A program made the translations under genes and the position numbers. A stretch of DNA of 64,000 bases. It comes from Diphasiastrum complanatum (Eukaryota; Streptophyta; Lycopodiopsida; Lycopodiales; Lycopodiaceae). Location: assembly GCA_029204225.1 (NCBI GenBank), contig CM055095.1, forward strand, positions 33,865,078 to 33,929,077, written 5' to 3'. Numbering within the stretch: position 1 is the first letter of the stretch; the number at the start of each line of letters is the position of its first letter. A model generated the notes under the pieces. It had not been told where the DNA came from. It worked only from the letters and a program-made list of their open reading frames with translations, and ran no database searches. Positions 54,311-64,000 of this stretch are shown here, one piece after another.

Positions 54311-55549
54311 TTAGTTCAGGAGGTCTTGTCCTTTAGTGGAAGATAGGTCCTTAGCAATTATATCCCAAAAAGTGTCAACACTTAAATTAGCCTTGATCTT
54401 AATTAAATAATTCTCACGAGATAGATTACCTGAGGTTGAAGCTTGTTTTTTGACACAATCATGTGTAAGGTGACCCTCGCCATTGCACTTGAAGCACAAG
54501 TTCTTCTTAAGAGCTTCAACTTTATCAATGCCACCTTGATGGTTTTTAAAGTTTTTCTTGGTTTTCTTAGGATTGTTGGAATTGAGATGTGTTTCACTAA
54601 CAGCTTCCCTATCCTTCCTCTTAAATTGAAAACCTTTTTTTTGCTCATTAGGCTGTTGACCCCTAGGTCGCTTAGGTGTGTCATATGTTGAAAAATGAAA
54701 AATCATTTATCTTGACTTTAGGCTTTCACAAAGTTTTTTCTATGTGTATGTAATGTTTCATATGGTAAATGCCAAATTTGGCCTAGAAGAAACTCGAGCT
54801 ACATGGTTTCTTGAAGTCTAGTTGGTCACATACAACATGCATATAGAATGTAGACATAAATGTAAAAAATGGGCTTGTAGAAACTCGTGGCACATCACAT
54901 GCAATGATTGTAAGTGTTCCATAGTGACATGCAAGGCATGCACAAATTGAATTGGACACATGCATGGTGATTTGGACAAATCTAGTTTAGAATTTGACAC
55001 TTGGTAAAAGTAAGTAGAAATGCATGCATGTAAAGTGACAAATGTCACTAGTTTGCTAGTTTTCACTTTTAGATGTGGATAATGTAGGAGAGAGATGGTT
55101 CTACCTCGAGCTACTCCAATCTCCATAAATATGTGTAAGCTCTCTCATAATTTTTGATAAAGAGCCAAGCTTTGAAGCTATTCCATGAACTCTAATAGCA
55201 TCTTCTAGGGTTTTCGGATGGTTCTTACGAACATCCACTTGATAATCATTTGGTAACCCATCAATGAACATTAACATTTGTACCTTAGGCGGAATTCACT
55301 ATAAAGTGGATTCAGGTACTCATGAAAATCTTGAATAAATTGTTTCAAACCTTTATTCATGGTTAGATGACTCAACTTTTGGAAGTGTTCATAGTCATCT
55401 AAAAGTGGTAGAAAATAATCCCTAAAAAGCTTGCAAAAATCGTCCCATATACAAGGTTGATTGCCCTTTGCAACTAAGTCATCCCACCAAACTAAGGCTC
55501 TTCCTTCAAGGAACATGGTGAACTTTTCAGATTCAGGGAATTGGTTCAT
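54311..55549 (-). pseudogene. Ty3 family G gag, minus strand, split by an LTR-C fragment
   Basis: From 55549 the gag core reads MNQFPESEKFTMFLEGRALV then QKLSHLTMNKGLKQFIQDFH, with a stop at 55271. After the LTR-C fragment, the nucleocapsid region from 54706 gives RPRGQQPNEQKKGFQFKRKD and the zinc knuckle CFKCNGEGHLTHDC, with a stop at 54311. The homologous plus-strand stretch at 58201-58480 has the same knuckle and flanking residues. The element is truncated after gag. Confidence 0.85.
54849..55190 (+). repeat. LTR-C fragment within the Ty3 gag
   Basis: Begins TGTAGACATAAATG, the LTR-C start, and matches 14355-14699 inverted, but lacks the 3' half. It contains CATGCATG (RY-type) motifs near 54961 and 55022. 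Confidence 0.75.
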
Positions 55550-56429
55550 GGCAAAGTATTTGTTGATAGATCAAATGTTGGGTTTTCATTGGTTTGATTC
55601 ATTGGGGTTGCTTGTGTGTTTTCCTATTATGCAAATACAACAACAAGTGCTCAAATTAGAATGATGGAAATGCTTCAATTCTTACATCCAATGCAAATAA
55701 AAAATAGTTACTTCTACTCATTCAATCTTATTGTTTGTAAGATCAATCCAAGCTTACTATTTGCAAGCCCAATCCAAGCTTAAGAGAAAAACAACAACAA
55801 GCTACATTTGCCTTAATCCAAAGCAAAAATGAAAACCAAATCTTTATGTAAACTTCAATTAACTAATCCAAGCTAATGTTTACATAAAGTTCCCATTCCA
55901 ATTCCGTTTCCATTTGTCATTTCAAAAGAAACCAAAATTTTCACATTTCTCACTATTCTAGATCGACTCCAAATCCATGAAACTAGTGTCAAAATGAAAA
56001 GCTAATGAAGCTCTATAAAAACTTCAATTTTTAGATCTGATTTTCAGATTTATAGATCTAAAAATCAGTCAGAAGTTTAAAATGACAAAAACTAGAACTT
56101 CAAAACTTGTTTTATGCACAAAGTTACACTACAATTCCCTTCCTACATTGCCATTTTCATGAAACTAGGAGATAGAAAGGTGTAACTCATGAAGTCTGGA
56201 TGAAAACTTCACTTTTCAGATTTGATTTTTAGATTTACAAGTCTGAAAAACAAAACTTTAAAGTAAAAATTAGATCTTCAAATGTTTCATTTATGCAAAA
56301 AAACACTAGTTTTGATCAAAACACATAGCTAGATCAATCTTTTTGCCAAAAAATTTTTGTGTATGTAGAGGAGGACTTCTTCTAACCATCCCACAAATCT
56401 TTTTTTAGAACTTTTAAAAACCCAAATCC

Positions 56430-56619
56430 TACTTTAAAACTTCTCCTCTAAGGATCTCTCCTCCACCTGTTCCCTACTCTTAAACACAAAGATAGATAAC
56501 AAGCTGGCCTCAAGTATTCACCAGCCAACCATAGCTAGATCCAAGCTCCAAGAAAGACCTATCTAGCACCCCCCGACTATAGGGGTCTGAAGTACTGCTA
56601 GTTACATAGGTATGTAACA
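56430..56619 (-). repeat. Ty3 family G LTR (LTR-E) 5' portion, minus orientation
   Basis: Minus strand begins TGTTACATACCTATG (56619) and matches 60365-60410, then skips to match about 61155-61330, so about 740 bp present in the plus copy are missing. It is probably the 5' LTR of the gag at 54311-55549; the 3' edge is unclear. Confidence 0.7.
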
Positions 56620-57837
56620 TCTGACATATCAACGTCCCCGATGAAAGTCGAATATTTCGGCCACTTCGGCCATGTCAAATGAAAATAGTTATTGTTCCAC
56701 TTGAATTGAAGACTTGCCCTAACTGCTTAGCAAATAAATTTTTGAAAAGTCCTAACTAGATGGATGCTAGCTCATTATGGCCAACTGGCTAGTGCGATCT
56801 GCGACCCAATTAGTTGTATGCATTTCTGTGATTGTTTTATAATTGACATAGTTGTATAAACTTTTTTTTTACCTTACTTATGCATGAAATATTGAGATGA
56901 TTTATGATGTCTAGACATCAACCTACTACCATAAATCAGTACACTTCTATGCTAAAATTTTGAACGAGCTAGGTCCATAATGAATTACATAACTCTACGA
57001 CACTGCTTTCATTAAGAATCTATGCTCATTCATATGTCTTTTGTAGCCATTGCATAGTAGTATCATATGGTACTTTGAGCTAAGCTTTTTTATCTTTTTG
57101 AGAAGTCATCTAATTCGATTCTTACATGTCTTTCATTCAATCTCGCTTTGACATACTTGCAATTGCACTTGTCCAATATAGGTGTATGAACTTCTCAAGC
57201 ATTCATGGAATTAATGATAAAGGTTTTGCAAGAAATACTAGTTCATTATGCAGCTATGACTCATCATATTAGGGTTTGGGATTTACTTACGTAACGGGAA
57301 CTTTTTTTGAATTCTCAAACCGGTCCTACATTGATTTATAAAGAATACATAAGATGTGAAAGCATATGACAACATCACAAGATACAACATTGATGCTTAT
57401 TCAGGTATATTGCACATGTTGGTATATATCAATGATGTCAAATTTTAATGATGTGCTAAAGTTAGAGTACAGAGTGGATTGCATATACATTTCTCACATT
57501 TGATCTTAGTTCTTCAGACCTAGTGAAATAGAAAACTATATGTAGTGTCACATAGTACTTTAGGCAAACTTGTGTAAACTTTATAGGCATCAAGTATACT
57601 TTTACTAGATTTTCACCTTCAACCGTATTACATTGTAGTTTCTTGTGATTAGTTAAACCATTTTAGTAAATGGCTAATGTCATCATGAAATTAGGGTTTT
57701 TCTATTCTTTAAAGGCATGAATTTGTGTGAGAGTTTAGAAACCAATATAACAGATTAGCATGACATGGCTTTTCCCTAATACCCATGTGGGTATCCTAGC
57801 AAACCATAACAAGATCTCGTTAAATTTATCTACTGTG
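56620..57837. other. No gene recognised
   Basis: AT-rich sequence between LTR-E and the short repeat; no supported ORF. Confidence 0.4.
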
Positions 57838-57955
57838 AAGGATTTCAGATCAATGATGATCCAATCCACAAAAAGACCTTGGGTTACAAAAGAAGCTACT
57901 CTACCAATCTCACCAATGTAGAAAAATTAGCATCTACACACAAAATGAGATGCAA
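57838..57955. repeat. Short repeat, inverted partner of 12385-12500
   Basis: Near-identical reverse complement of the left copy. The flanks on both sides differ from those of the left copy. Confidence 0.7.
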
Positions 57956-58200
57956 ACTCTAAACTTGACAAAACATGAATCAAAAGATAAAGTACTGTTG
58001 TTGTCTGTACAAAATCAGCAAGATACTGTATTTCACGTGTGGATCCAAAAATATCAAATATAGATCATTCTACACATAGAATTGCATGCAATCACAAGTA
58101 TAGTGCACCAATGGATAGTAGAACCCAAGAGACCATGTATAAGCATGAAATGGGATAGAGAAGAGAGAAGAGATGTCTTTCCATGAGTTACATCCTTTTA

Positions 58201-58690
58201 TAATAGGTCCAAGCCCACACCTAAGCCACCTAGGGGTCAACAACCTAATGAGCAGAAAAAAGTTTTTCAATCTAAGAGGAAGGATAGGAAAAATGTTAGT
58301 GAAACACATCCCAATTCCAATAATCCTAAGAAAACAAAGAAAAATTTTAAAAACAATCAGGGTGGCATCGATAAGGCTGAAGCTCGTAAGAAGAACCTAT
58401 GCTTCAAGTGCAATGGCGAGGGACACCTTGCACGAGATTGCGTCAAAAAACCAGCTTCTACCTCAGGTAATCTATCTCAAAGAAATGAGATGGGTGTTTA
58501 TTTCCTTAGTTCTTTAGTCTTTGGTCCTAATGACCTTATTTGCATTAAAGGTAAAGTTAAACATCAAGTTGTTAATGTCCTTTTTGACACAGGATCCACT
58601 CATAACTTTATAAATGTAAATTTGGTGCAGACGCTAAACCTTCCCACTAGCAAATGTGTATATTGTTCTCGGACAACAATGACATTTTGA
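58201..58690 (+). pseudogene. Ty3 family G nucleocapsid-protease fragment
   Basis: A single open frame: PPRGQQPNEQKKVFQSKRKD, then the knuckle CFKCNGEGHLARDC, then NLSQRNEMGVYFLSSLVFGP and the protease site VLFDTGSTHNFINVNLVQTL with the catalytic Asp intact, closing with a stop at 58688-58690. The gag core upstream is missing. It continues in family G pol after a gap. Confidence 0.87.
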
Positions 58691-58831
58691 TAAGAATAAG
58701 TCATTGAAAATCGATTTTGTTGAAAAATATTTATCTTTTATGCATGAGAATTCTTTAATTAAGATCATGGCTAGTTTAGTGTTGACACTGAAAATGTTAA
58801 CCCTTATTCTAAACAGGAACTTAATTCTATT

Positions 58832-59866
58832 ATGAAGAATTCAGATTTTAAATTTTATTTATGTTTTCACAATGATATGATTTGTTTCAATGATCAACAA
58901 CTTAACATAAATGCCATGAGTATACCCAGGGAGAACACTACAGAATTTGAAGCCTATAATGAACTTAGGCGAGAATTCAATGATGTTTTTTTAGACATTC
59001 CTGTAGGTTTACCACCAGAAAGGACAGTTGATCATAAAATTGAACTAATACCTGGAGCAATTCCAATTGCACAACGTCCTTATAGGATGAGTGCATCGAA
59101 AGAGGCTGAGGTAACTAAACAATTACATGATTACCTGAAAAAGAGGTGGGTACAACCTAGTAAGTCTCCTTGGGCATCACCAGTGGTTCTAGTTTATGGA
59201 GCCAGATTTGAAGTTTCGACGGATCATCAGACTCTTCGATATTTATGTGATGCTACAGATTTAAAGGGGAGGCAAGCTAGATGGGTTGACCTGATGCAAA
59301 TCTTTGACTTTTCCATACGTTACTGTAAAGAAAGTCAAAATACTCTAGCGGATGCTTTGAGTAGGTTACCGGTTATCAATCAGTTGAGCTTTATTGTTAT
59401 AGAACCGGGGTTGTTTCAGTCTCTTCCAGGACTTTATGAGTCCGATCCTTATTTTGGAAAGTATTGGCAACAAGTACTTTCAGGGGTCAATTCAAGTTTG
59501 CAAGATTTCTTGAATCAGGAAAAGACTGAAACGGATATATCTATGGATTTTGTGGTCGGGCTTCCACGTACAGGGAAGGGCCACAATTTGGTTTGGGTCA
59601 TTGTTGACAGACTTACGAAGTTTGCTCAATTTATCCCAACAAAAGCTATTGTTAAAGCTTCAGAACTAGCTCAACTGTTTGTTGAGAAGCTTTTTTGACT
59701 ATACGGGCTGCCTTGCAATATTGTCAATGATCGTGACCCAAAATTCACTAGGAATTTTTGGCAAGCAGTATTTGAAAAGTTAGAAACAACTTTAAGTATG
59801 AGTTCTACAGATCATCCAGAATCAGACGGTCAAACGGAAAGGACCAATCAGACGATGAGAGCATAA
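58832..59866 (+). pseudogene. Ty3 family G pol with in-frame internal deletions
   Basis: A 288-codon frame (58832-59698) begins in the RT lead-in (EFNDVFLDIPVGLPPERTVD, IPIAQRPYRMSASKEAEVTK, SPWASPVVLV) and then jumps directly to RNase H (ARFEVSTDHQTLRYLCDATD, LADALSRLPV). It skips the catalytic RT palm and half of RNase H, and later jumps again to the integrase core (ISMDFVVGLPRTGKGHNLVW, DRLTKFAQFIPTKAIVKASE). A TGA at 59696 precedes the rest of the core (NIVNDRDPKFTRNF and DGQTERTNQ, giving the other two acidic residues). All joints keep the frame. No RT activity is possible. It looks like a shortened non-autonomous copy. Confidence 0.87.
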
Positions 59867-60001
59867 GAAGTGCCCAAGACAGGGCAAGGCACTATTTCGG
59901 AAGAACAAGGTATTCATGGTCAACGATTGGGTGTTTTTGAGAGTCCCTAGTCACTCTAGGGGCTTGAAAACTGGTAAGTGTGCAAAGTTGGCGCCTAGGT
60001 A

Positions 60002-60337
60002 TTGCGGTCCTTTTCAGGTTATCAAGTGATAAACAAGGTCACATACAAACTAGACCTTCCAGCTAACATTGGAATTCATCATGAATTCCATGTTAGTAAG
60101 TTAAAACCCTCGTTAGGGGTTGGGGAGACCCTGTTCCCTGTGGAAGATCTAGTGGAACTTCTTCGTGATGAGTCTGTGAGTGGACCACCTGAACCCGAGG
60201 CGATTGTTAATAGCCAGCAGAAGACTCTATGGAGTAGAGTGCTTCGGGAGTTTTTAGTCAGGTGGAGGGGCAAATCAAAAGAGGATATCTGGGAAAAGGA
60301 GGCTGATCTCCAAAGAATTTTCCAAATTTTTTCCTAG
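60002..60337 (+). pseudogene. Ty3 family G integrase C-terminus with chromodomain-like tail
   Basis: 111 codons: GYQVINKVTYKLDLPANIGI and HHEFHVSKLKPSLGVGETLF (GPY/F-type module) followed by LREFLVRWRGKSKEDIWEKE, a chromodomain-like end. It is followed by a polypurine tract at about 60353-60364 and then the 3' LTR. Confidence 0.85.
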
Positions 60338-60352
60338 GAAAAATTTAAATTT

Positions 60353-60364
60353 AGGGGGAAGGAA
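60353..60364 (+). other. Polypurine tract of family G
   Basis: AGGGGGAAGGAA directly before the LTR start. Confidence 0.85.
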
Positions 60365-61330
60365 TGTTACATACCTATGTAACTAGCAGTACTTCAGACC
60401 CCTATTAGTCCATTTAGTGTTGGGGGCTACATGGAAAGGTACCCTTAGGATTAAGGGTATGTGCCCTTGGATAAGGGCAGACAAGTGACTATACCTTAGT
60501 CAAAGGTATGGAGCCATGAGACCCTTGGATAAGGGTTACCCTTAGGATTAAGAGTAGGTGCCTTAGATAAAGGTAATAGTGTCCTTGATTAAGGATAGGT
60601 AGGTGTATATGCCTTGGATGGAGGTATGGAACCTAGAAAGGTCTTAGAAAGTCATTGGATGACTATATTTCTAAACCTTGGGCCTCAACCTTGAACCATA
60701 TCACTTTATTGGTCTTGGACCAAAGTATACAGGCACAACTTGGGCAATGGGTCCTAGTAGGAGGGCGCCCTCCTAAAGGGTCCATTGAGTTTCAGGTTCC
60801 ACAAGAATAGTAATCAAAGAGTCATAAGTTATGGAAGATGTCTGATGACCTTCCATAAGCCTATGAAGGCTCTTGAACTCCTCTAGGCCTCTCTCTTTCT
60901 CATTGGATATGCATGGAAATCCATAGTGTATTGGAGAGAACTAAATGCCATCTATAAAAGAGGAGTAGGGCGCCCGCCCATTGGGAGGGAGAGAGATCCC
61001 TTTTGCTTACCTTGCTTATGCTCTAGTGTGGCTACTAGTGTGTAGAGTAATTCTTATGTGTAGTATGCTAAGGGTCTAGAGTATGGGACATAAGTAGGGT
61101 TTGGATCCTGAGTAAATTATGGTTTGTTGTGATAGGCTTGTGATCTATTTATGGTTAGCAAGGGGGTGCTGGATAGGTCTTGCTTGGAGCTTGGATCTAG
61201 CTATGGTTGGGGTGGTGAATACCTGAGGCCAGCTTGTTATCTTCCTTTGTGTTTAAGAGTAGGGACACAGGTGGAGGAGAGATCCTTGGAGGCTTGCAGA
61301 TCCTTAATTGCAGGTGGAGGCATCCTAGCT
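60365..61330 (+). repeat. Ty3 family G 3' LTR (LTR-E), plus orientation
   Basis: Begins TGTTACATACCTATG after the polypurine tract. Several copies of the phrase CCTTGGATAAGGGT/CCTTAGGATTAAGG repeat between 60447 and 60600. The 3' end is not fixed and may reach about 61530. Confidence 0.7.
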
Positions 61331-61539
61331 TGGAGTTAAAGAAGCATCTGGGAGCTTGCAGGTTGCTTGGAGGGCATTTGGAGGCTCTACCTTGGATTTG
61401 GAGGACTTTTTTATTTTTACTTGTTAAAGTAAAAAATATCTTCCTGTTGACTTTGGGAGCTATGCTCACCTCATTTTCTTTGTATATTTTATTGTACATA
61501 GAGGTATGTGAATTGAGCACATAACCTTCTTAGAATAGG

Positions 61540-62133
61540 TCGAGTTTGAGCTAGATAGATTTATTTATGATATCATGCAAAAGTTTAGATAACATGCATA
61601 GTCATTCAGAGTGCATGCATGCAACATGCAAAGTAGTTTTCATGTTCTACACATGTCTAGGTAATTTTGAGAGTTGACATGTAGTACATGCAATATCCAT
61701 GCATGCAGTTTTACATGTGGATCCTTGGTAGTTGAGTTAACTAAGTAAAGTGGACTTTCTATACAACTCCACTGTAGGAATTCGAGCCTCTTTGATGTAG
61801 GGAAACTTTGGCTTGTTTTACCATATTGTGAATATTGAGATTTTGGTGATTTTGGTGATTTTGGCTCATTCTCTCTCTACCCGAGTTTTTGGTCTTGATT
61901 TTCTCTCTCTATTCGAGAGCAGGTTGTTTTCTCCATAGTGAGCACTTACAATATTTTCTGATATCCATTTCTCATAGTAAGGAGTTAGTTTTTTTCAGTC
62001 TGATGTATGCCATTGTGCTCTTGCCTTAGATTATTCAAGTAATCTGTTCATTGATCAATTGTGTGCAATCTCAACACCTCATAAAGATCCTGTAAGGTGT
62101 GTAGTGAAGTTCACACGTGCTAAAAACTTCACA
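61540..62133 (+). repeat. Copia LTR end (LTR-D), start not resolved
   Basis: The right end is sharp: ACTTCACA directly before a tRNA-Met primer site at 62134. The left end is uncertain. The segment contains CATGCATG motifs (about 61614, 61700) and a TTCACACGTGC G-box-like site at 62110. Confidence 0.6.
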
Positions 62134-62145
62134 TGGTATCAGAGC
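62134..62145 (+). other. Primer-binding site (tRNA-Met) of the right-edge Copia
   Basis: TGGTATCAGAGC, perfect match. Confidence 0.9.
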
Positions 62146-62833
62146 TTCATTCTTTGAAGGGGTGAGGCTATATACATCAAAACATAAGTGCTTTTGCTTG
62201 CAGGAACTCGGATTTAGGAGAGAAATCCAAACTCGCTGACAAACAAGCCATCTATGGATCATAAGTGGATCAAATCAAGCTTGATCTGCTTCAGCTGAGC
62301 CTTGTATAGACAGAGAGCTCACACGTGGATAGGTATTGAAGAGTAGATTGTGTTGTTTGAGTTTCGAAATCAATTTGATTTTTTTTTAGAAGAGTTTTAG
62401 ACAATCAAAGAGATAGGGAAAGTACTCATCTCGTGTGATATGCCAAAGTGAGCACACATCAGTTCTTTTTAACAATATTTTTTAATTTTTATTTTCAATC
62501 AAGTAAATTGGATAAAAGTGAGTATTGTGAGGTCTTAGATATTTCATTTCACACAAGTAGTTTGTTTGAGTCAAAATCAAGTTCCTAGAGAGTTTATCAG
62601 TTCTTTGAAACTTGTGGGAGAGATAGACTTCATACTTGCATGTGCTTCTTCTATGATAGAATCTAGATCCAAATTCAAGATAGATTGATTTTTTCTATTG
62701 TGAGCTTGATCTCACAGTTTGTTGCTAGATTTCATAGGTTGGATCAACATTATAAGTGCTAGATCCTAGATTGAGATAGCAAGCAACATATTCAATTCCA
62801 TCCTTGTCATTACTAGAAATTCTCAAAGTGAAT

Positions 62834-63517
62834 ATGTCTTCAACTGGTTCACATTTTTTGGAGCATAGTGAGAGATTAAAATCTTCCAATTATGCAATGT
62901 GGAAGATTAAAATGGAATCATTATTGATTCTATAGGATGTTATGGACATTGTAACTGGAGCTTAAGAAGAACCTGCAGCAGCTAATGAAGCTGCAACATT
63001 CAATAAAATAACAAGAATTGCTCTTCATTTATTAAATGAATGTCACAAATGAAGTGCTAAGAGAGATCAGTACATGCACCACTGTCAAGGAGGCTTGGGA
63101 CACTCTCAAAACAATCTATGAAATTAAGAATACTTCTAGATTGCTTACACTTAGAAATCAAATCTTTCTAAGTTATCAGAGAGTAGATGAGAGTGCTTCA
63201 TCTTATGTAATGAGATTAAAGGATCTTCATCAAGAGTTAGCTGGTATTGGTGATGCTCTTAAGAAGTGAACTTCTTCAAGTAGTCCTTAATGGACTTAGA
63301 AATGAGTATGACAATATTGTGTAGACTTATGCTGTCAGGGAGAGCTTCCATCCTTGGAGACTCTTTCAAGGTGTTCTCATTACTGAAGAAATCAAGCAAG
63401 AGAACAAGATGTTTGAGGATCAACAGACTTTCATTGAAGGATGGTGGAGATGACAAAGCACTCTTCACTAAGGACAAGTCAAGAGGCAAGGGCAAAGGTC
63501 AACAACACTTAGACTGG
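62834..63517 (+). pseudogene. Copia gag, broken, related to 3638-4543
   Basis: ATG 62834 gives MSSTGSHFLEHSERLKSSNY, then after stops and a frameshift near 63035 the gag core NVTNEVLREISTCTTVKEAW and TSRLLTLRNQIFLSYQRVDE, with a further stop at 63267. Order and sequence match the gag at 3638-4543 closely, so the two are copies of one Copia family. It ends at about 63517, where segment X begins. Confidence 0.87.
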
Positions 63518-63529
63518 AACTCAAACTGA

Positions 63530-63940
63530 GAGAAGAAACCATGAAACACCCAGAAGCAAATGGAAGATACAGACCTCCTAGAAGTTAGAGTTTGTCTAGA
63601 AACTAGAAGTGAAATCATCCATGGCAGATGAAACCAAACAAAGAAACACATGGGAAGCACTCGGGCATGCAAGTTGTGAAGTTGCTGGGAGAGCTCTCCA
63701 ATTTTGAGAATGTCAACCACCTGTAGCAATAAGACATTCTGATCCAATTGCGGTAATTTGTGCAAAATAGTTTTTTGTGATAAAGACTGGCGACAAGAAG
63801 AACTTGGATTTATGTAAGCGAACGAGGATCTACGCTTTTCCAAGTGACAATAAAAATGCCAATGAAAAGCGGAGCGACATCATCCAATATGAGTTGCAGT
63901 GGGTCCTGCAACACAGATCTCGAGAGAAAATGAAGTGGTT
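63530..63940 (-). repeat. Segment X, inverted copy of 6188-6600
   Basis: Reverse complement of 6188-6600 with scattered differences. The plus-strand ORF at 63777-63977 (YELQWVLQHRSREKMKWLLE) reads through the segment into unique flank, so it is probably coincidental. Confidence 0.7.
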
Positions 63941-64000
63941 GCTAGAGGATCTAGGATTGGAAAGTTGTACAAACTAGATTCTAGGGAGAGTGCTAACATT

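Noticed and set aside
63777-63977. 66-codon ORF at the right edge
   Set aside because: It lies over segment X; the homologous segment at 6.2 kb has no matching open frame.
1-64000. CRISPR arrays, operons or bacterial genes
   Set aside because: The direct repeats present are LTRs, leader repeats or microsatellites; no regularly spaced short repeats with unique spacers or prokaryotic gene layout are seen.

Overview
The window is nuclear DNA from a land plant, most likely a seed plant with a large, transposon-rich genome. Every long terminal repeat (LTR) element carries a plant-type primer-binding site: initiator tRNA-Met in the Copia elements and the chromovirus, tRNA-Asp in one Ty3 family. 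The only apparently intact host gene is a GTE-type bromodomain gene with introns and plant-style domains. Nothing prokaryotic is present. I cannot name the species. Left third (1-24 kb): nested and rearranged LTR retrotransposons. A small internally deleted Copia element (287-2108, target duplication TGTAT) sits inside an older minus-strand open frame. Next to that frame, at about 2592-2826 on the minus strand, is a histone-fold fragment resembling the centromeric H3 variant CENH3. Then comes a Copia gag-protease half (2826-5009), an LTR-A copy (5010-6170), an unrecognised coding-like stretch (6.2-7.6 kb), fragments of LTR-A and LTR-B, a Ty3 reverse-transcriptase wreck (9.5-11 kb), a Copia 3' end (10.97-12.38 kb), a Ty3 gag-protease (12.9-14.0 kb) and the integrase half of a Copia on the minus strand (14.07-15.92 kb). 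The last piece looks like the missing half of the element at 2826-5009. From 16.3 to 22.3 kb lies a promoter-like repeat region with duplicated TATA boxes and degraded ORFs I do not recognise, followed by a broken minus-strand Copia (22.3-23.3 kb). Middle (24-39 kb): a (GA)n tract, an unrecognised degraded ORF, then a structurally complete Ty3 chromovirus (26202-32445, target duplication GTTAG, two 918-bp LTRs) that has pro-pol and a chromodomain but no recognisable gag and carries an array of five hairpins in its leader. A tRNA-derived SINE (32946-33138) lies just upstream of the GTE gene (CDS 34410-36773, four proposed exons). Downstream is a decayed vacuolar amino-acid transporter (AVT3-like) pseudogene. 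Right third (39-64 kb): Copia gag (minus) and RT/RNase H (plus) remnants, two related Ty3 elements of one family facing each other (LTRs 43821-44531 plus and 52522-53330 minus), both with leader repeats, and one with gag plus an extra coiled-coil ORF but no visible pol. Then come remnants of a second Ty3 family in both orientations (54.3-56.6 kb minus, 58.2-61.3 kb plus) and a Copia 5' end with gag running to about 63.5 kb. The last 0.4 kb repeats, inverted, a segment seen at 6.2 kb. Functionally the window is one chromatin-reader gene island surrounded by retroelements that have inserted into, deleted, inverted and recombined with one another. All element ORFs except the chromovirus polyprotein are visibly broken.
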